Positions 63,619-64,000 of a stretch of 64,000 nucleotides of DNA are shown in pieces (position 1 is the stretch's first letter; each line of letters begins with the position of its first letter). The position numbers and the translations under genes are program-made. The notes beneath the pieces are model-generated. The model was not told the DNA's origin. It was given only the letters and a program-made list of their open reading frames with translations, and searched no databases. Source of the stretch: DATKIY01 sp963726755 (GTDB lineage Bacteria; Actinomycetota; Actinomycetes; JAHEKZ01); NCBI GenBank assembly GCA_963726755.1, contig CAVSDB010000001.1:372001-436000 (forward strand), written 5' to 3'.

Positions 63619-64000
63619 TCAGTACGTCAGGACGGGGGCTTGGGGCGATGAAGAATCGCCGTCGCTGGGTTTGTCAGGTACGTCATGTTCGAGCTCAAGT
63701 CCGCGGCGGGCATAGCGAGTCATCAAGAATGCCCAGACGGCGCCCAAGATGAGGTACAGGATCCAGAATGAGACGAGACTGATGCCCACCTCGGTGAGAC
63801 TGACCGACGGTGAGTTGCCGTCCTCTGTGCGGAGCAACCCCTGAACCACCCACGGCTGTCGGCCGTTCTCTGTCAGTAGCCAACCTGCGGTATTCATGAT
63901 GAACGGAGCGAAAACTGCCCAGGTGGCAACCCAGAGGAACACTCGGGATGACTCAAGCCGTCGTTTACGCCACAGCCACAGACCCCACAGCGCGAGCAGT
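63619..64000 (-). CDS. cydA: Cytochrome bd ubiquinol oxidase subunit I, C-terminal fragment
   Basis: The last 126 residues of CydA, running off the right edge. NTAGWLLTENGRQPWVVQGLLRT in pattern contains the conserved GRQPW loop, and the final two helices are TEVGISLVSFWILYLILGAVWAFL in pattern. The heme-ligand His and Met residues and the Q-loop lie outside the window. It is followed by cydB, as in all bd oxidases. Confidence 0.93.
   Translation of the reverse strand, partial: LLALWGLWLWRKRRLESSRVFLWVATWAVFAPFIMNTAGWLLTENGRQPWVVQGLLRTEDGNSPSVSLTEVGISLVSFWILYLILGAVWAFLMTRYARRGLELEHDVPDKPSDGDSSSPQAPVLTY

Overview
The window looks like a chromosomal segment of a moderately high-GC actinobacterium (class Actinomycetes). 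The main reason is a block from 28.8 to 35.6 kb, clpS - DUF2017 - Mec+ protease - cysO - cysM - murI - Rv1339-like phosphodiesterase - rph - rdgB, which follows the gene order of Mycobacterium tuberculosis Rv1331-Rv1341. DUF3039, DUF2505, DUF3618, DUF222/HNH and AbiEi/DUF559 proteins, frequent GTG starts and many 4-bp GTGA/ATGA overlaps agree with this. The genus cannot be read from the window.

Layout. 0-2.4 kb: partial homoserine dehydrogenase, DUF2505, DUF429, tag glycosylase and a small membrane protein, all on the minus strand. 2.5-7.6 kb: a cytochrome P450, GTP-dependent PEP carboxykinase, a VOC protein and a decayed DUF222/HNH endonuclease gene. 7.6-11.4 kb: arginine deiminase and catabolic ornithine carbamoyltransferase, thioredoxin, YqgE and DUF3039. 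11.4-17.2 kb: a secreted M43 metalloprotease, an MFS exporter, a polar amino-acid ABC transporter with an IclR regulator, then a compact array of hairpins and palindromes. 17.2-23.8 kb: tyrosine/homogentisate catabolism (Lrp regulator, hpd, fahA, an unknown coupled gene, hmgA) with a secreted M1 peptidase between. 23.8-28.8 kb: two tandem secreted GH18 proteins and a large class-V aminotransferase. 28.8-35.6 kb: the conserved cysteine-biosynthesis and murI-rph block, interrupted by an AbiEi/DUF559 gene set between clusters of short degenerate repeats. 35.6-42.7 kb: tandem membrane paralogues, a secreted LamG/PKD/FN3 protein, tRNA-Leu, Bcp, DUF3618, a GroES-like protein, NRDE and LysE. 42.7-46.8 kb: a large APC permease co-transcribed with a KdpDE-like two-component system. 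46.8-50.9 kb: secreted and small conserved proteins, an inositol monophosphatase, and an MFS drug exporter with its MarR regulator. 50.9-59.8 kb: an arylsulfatase locus (three-helix-bundle protein, DUF1269, sulfatase, DUF7144-like, tiny membrane protein, DUF6325, large LuxR regulator, GAP protein, truncated flavodoxin, formylglycine-generating enzyme). 60.1-64 kb: aminopeptidase N and cytochrome bd oxidase genes (cydB, partial cydA).

Several modules can be read as working units. Hpd, HmgA and FahA convert 4-hydroxyphenylpyruvate to fumarate and acetoacetate, with the isomerase step unassigned. Mec+, CysO and CysM form the protein-thiocarboxylate route to cysteine. The sulfatase needs formylglycine at its CSPTR cysteine, and the enzyme that makes it is encoded 4.7 kb away.

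A strong caveat applies. At least twenty otherwise intact genes, including the essential-looking pckG, pepN and cydB, carry one or two single-base frameshifts, nearly all of them one extra base. This looks like sequence error in the assembly rather than decay, so many products are described as reconstructed across two frames. The most interesting unexplained structures are the duplicated hairpin-plus-palindrome unit at 16988-17222 and the repeat-bracketed nuclease gene at 31384-32653.
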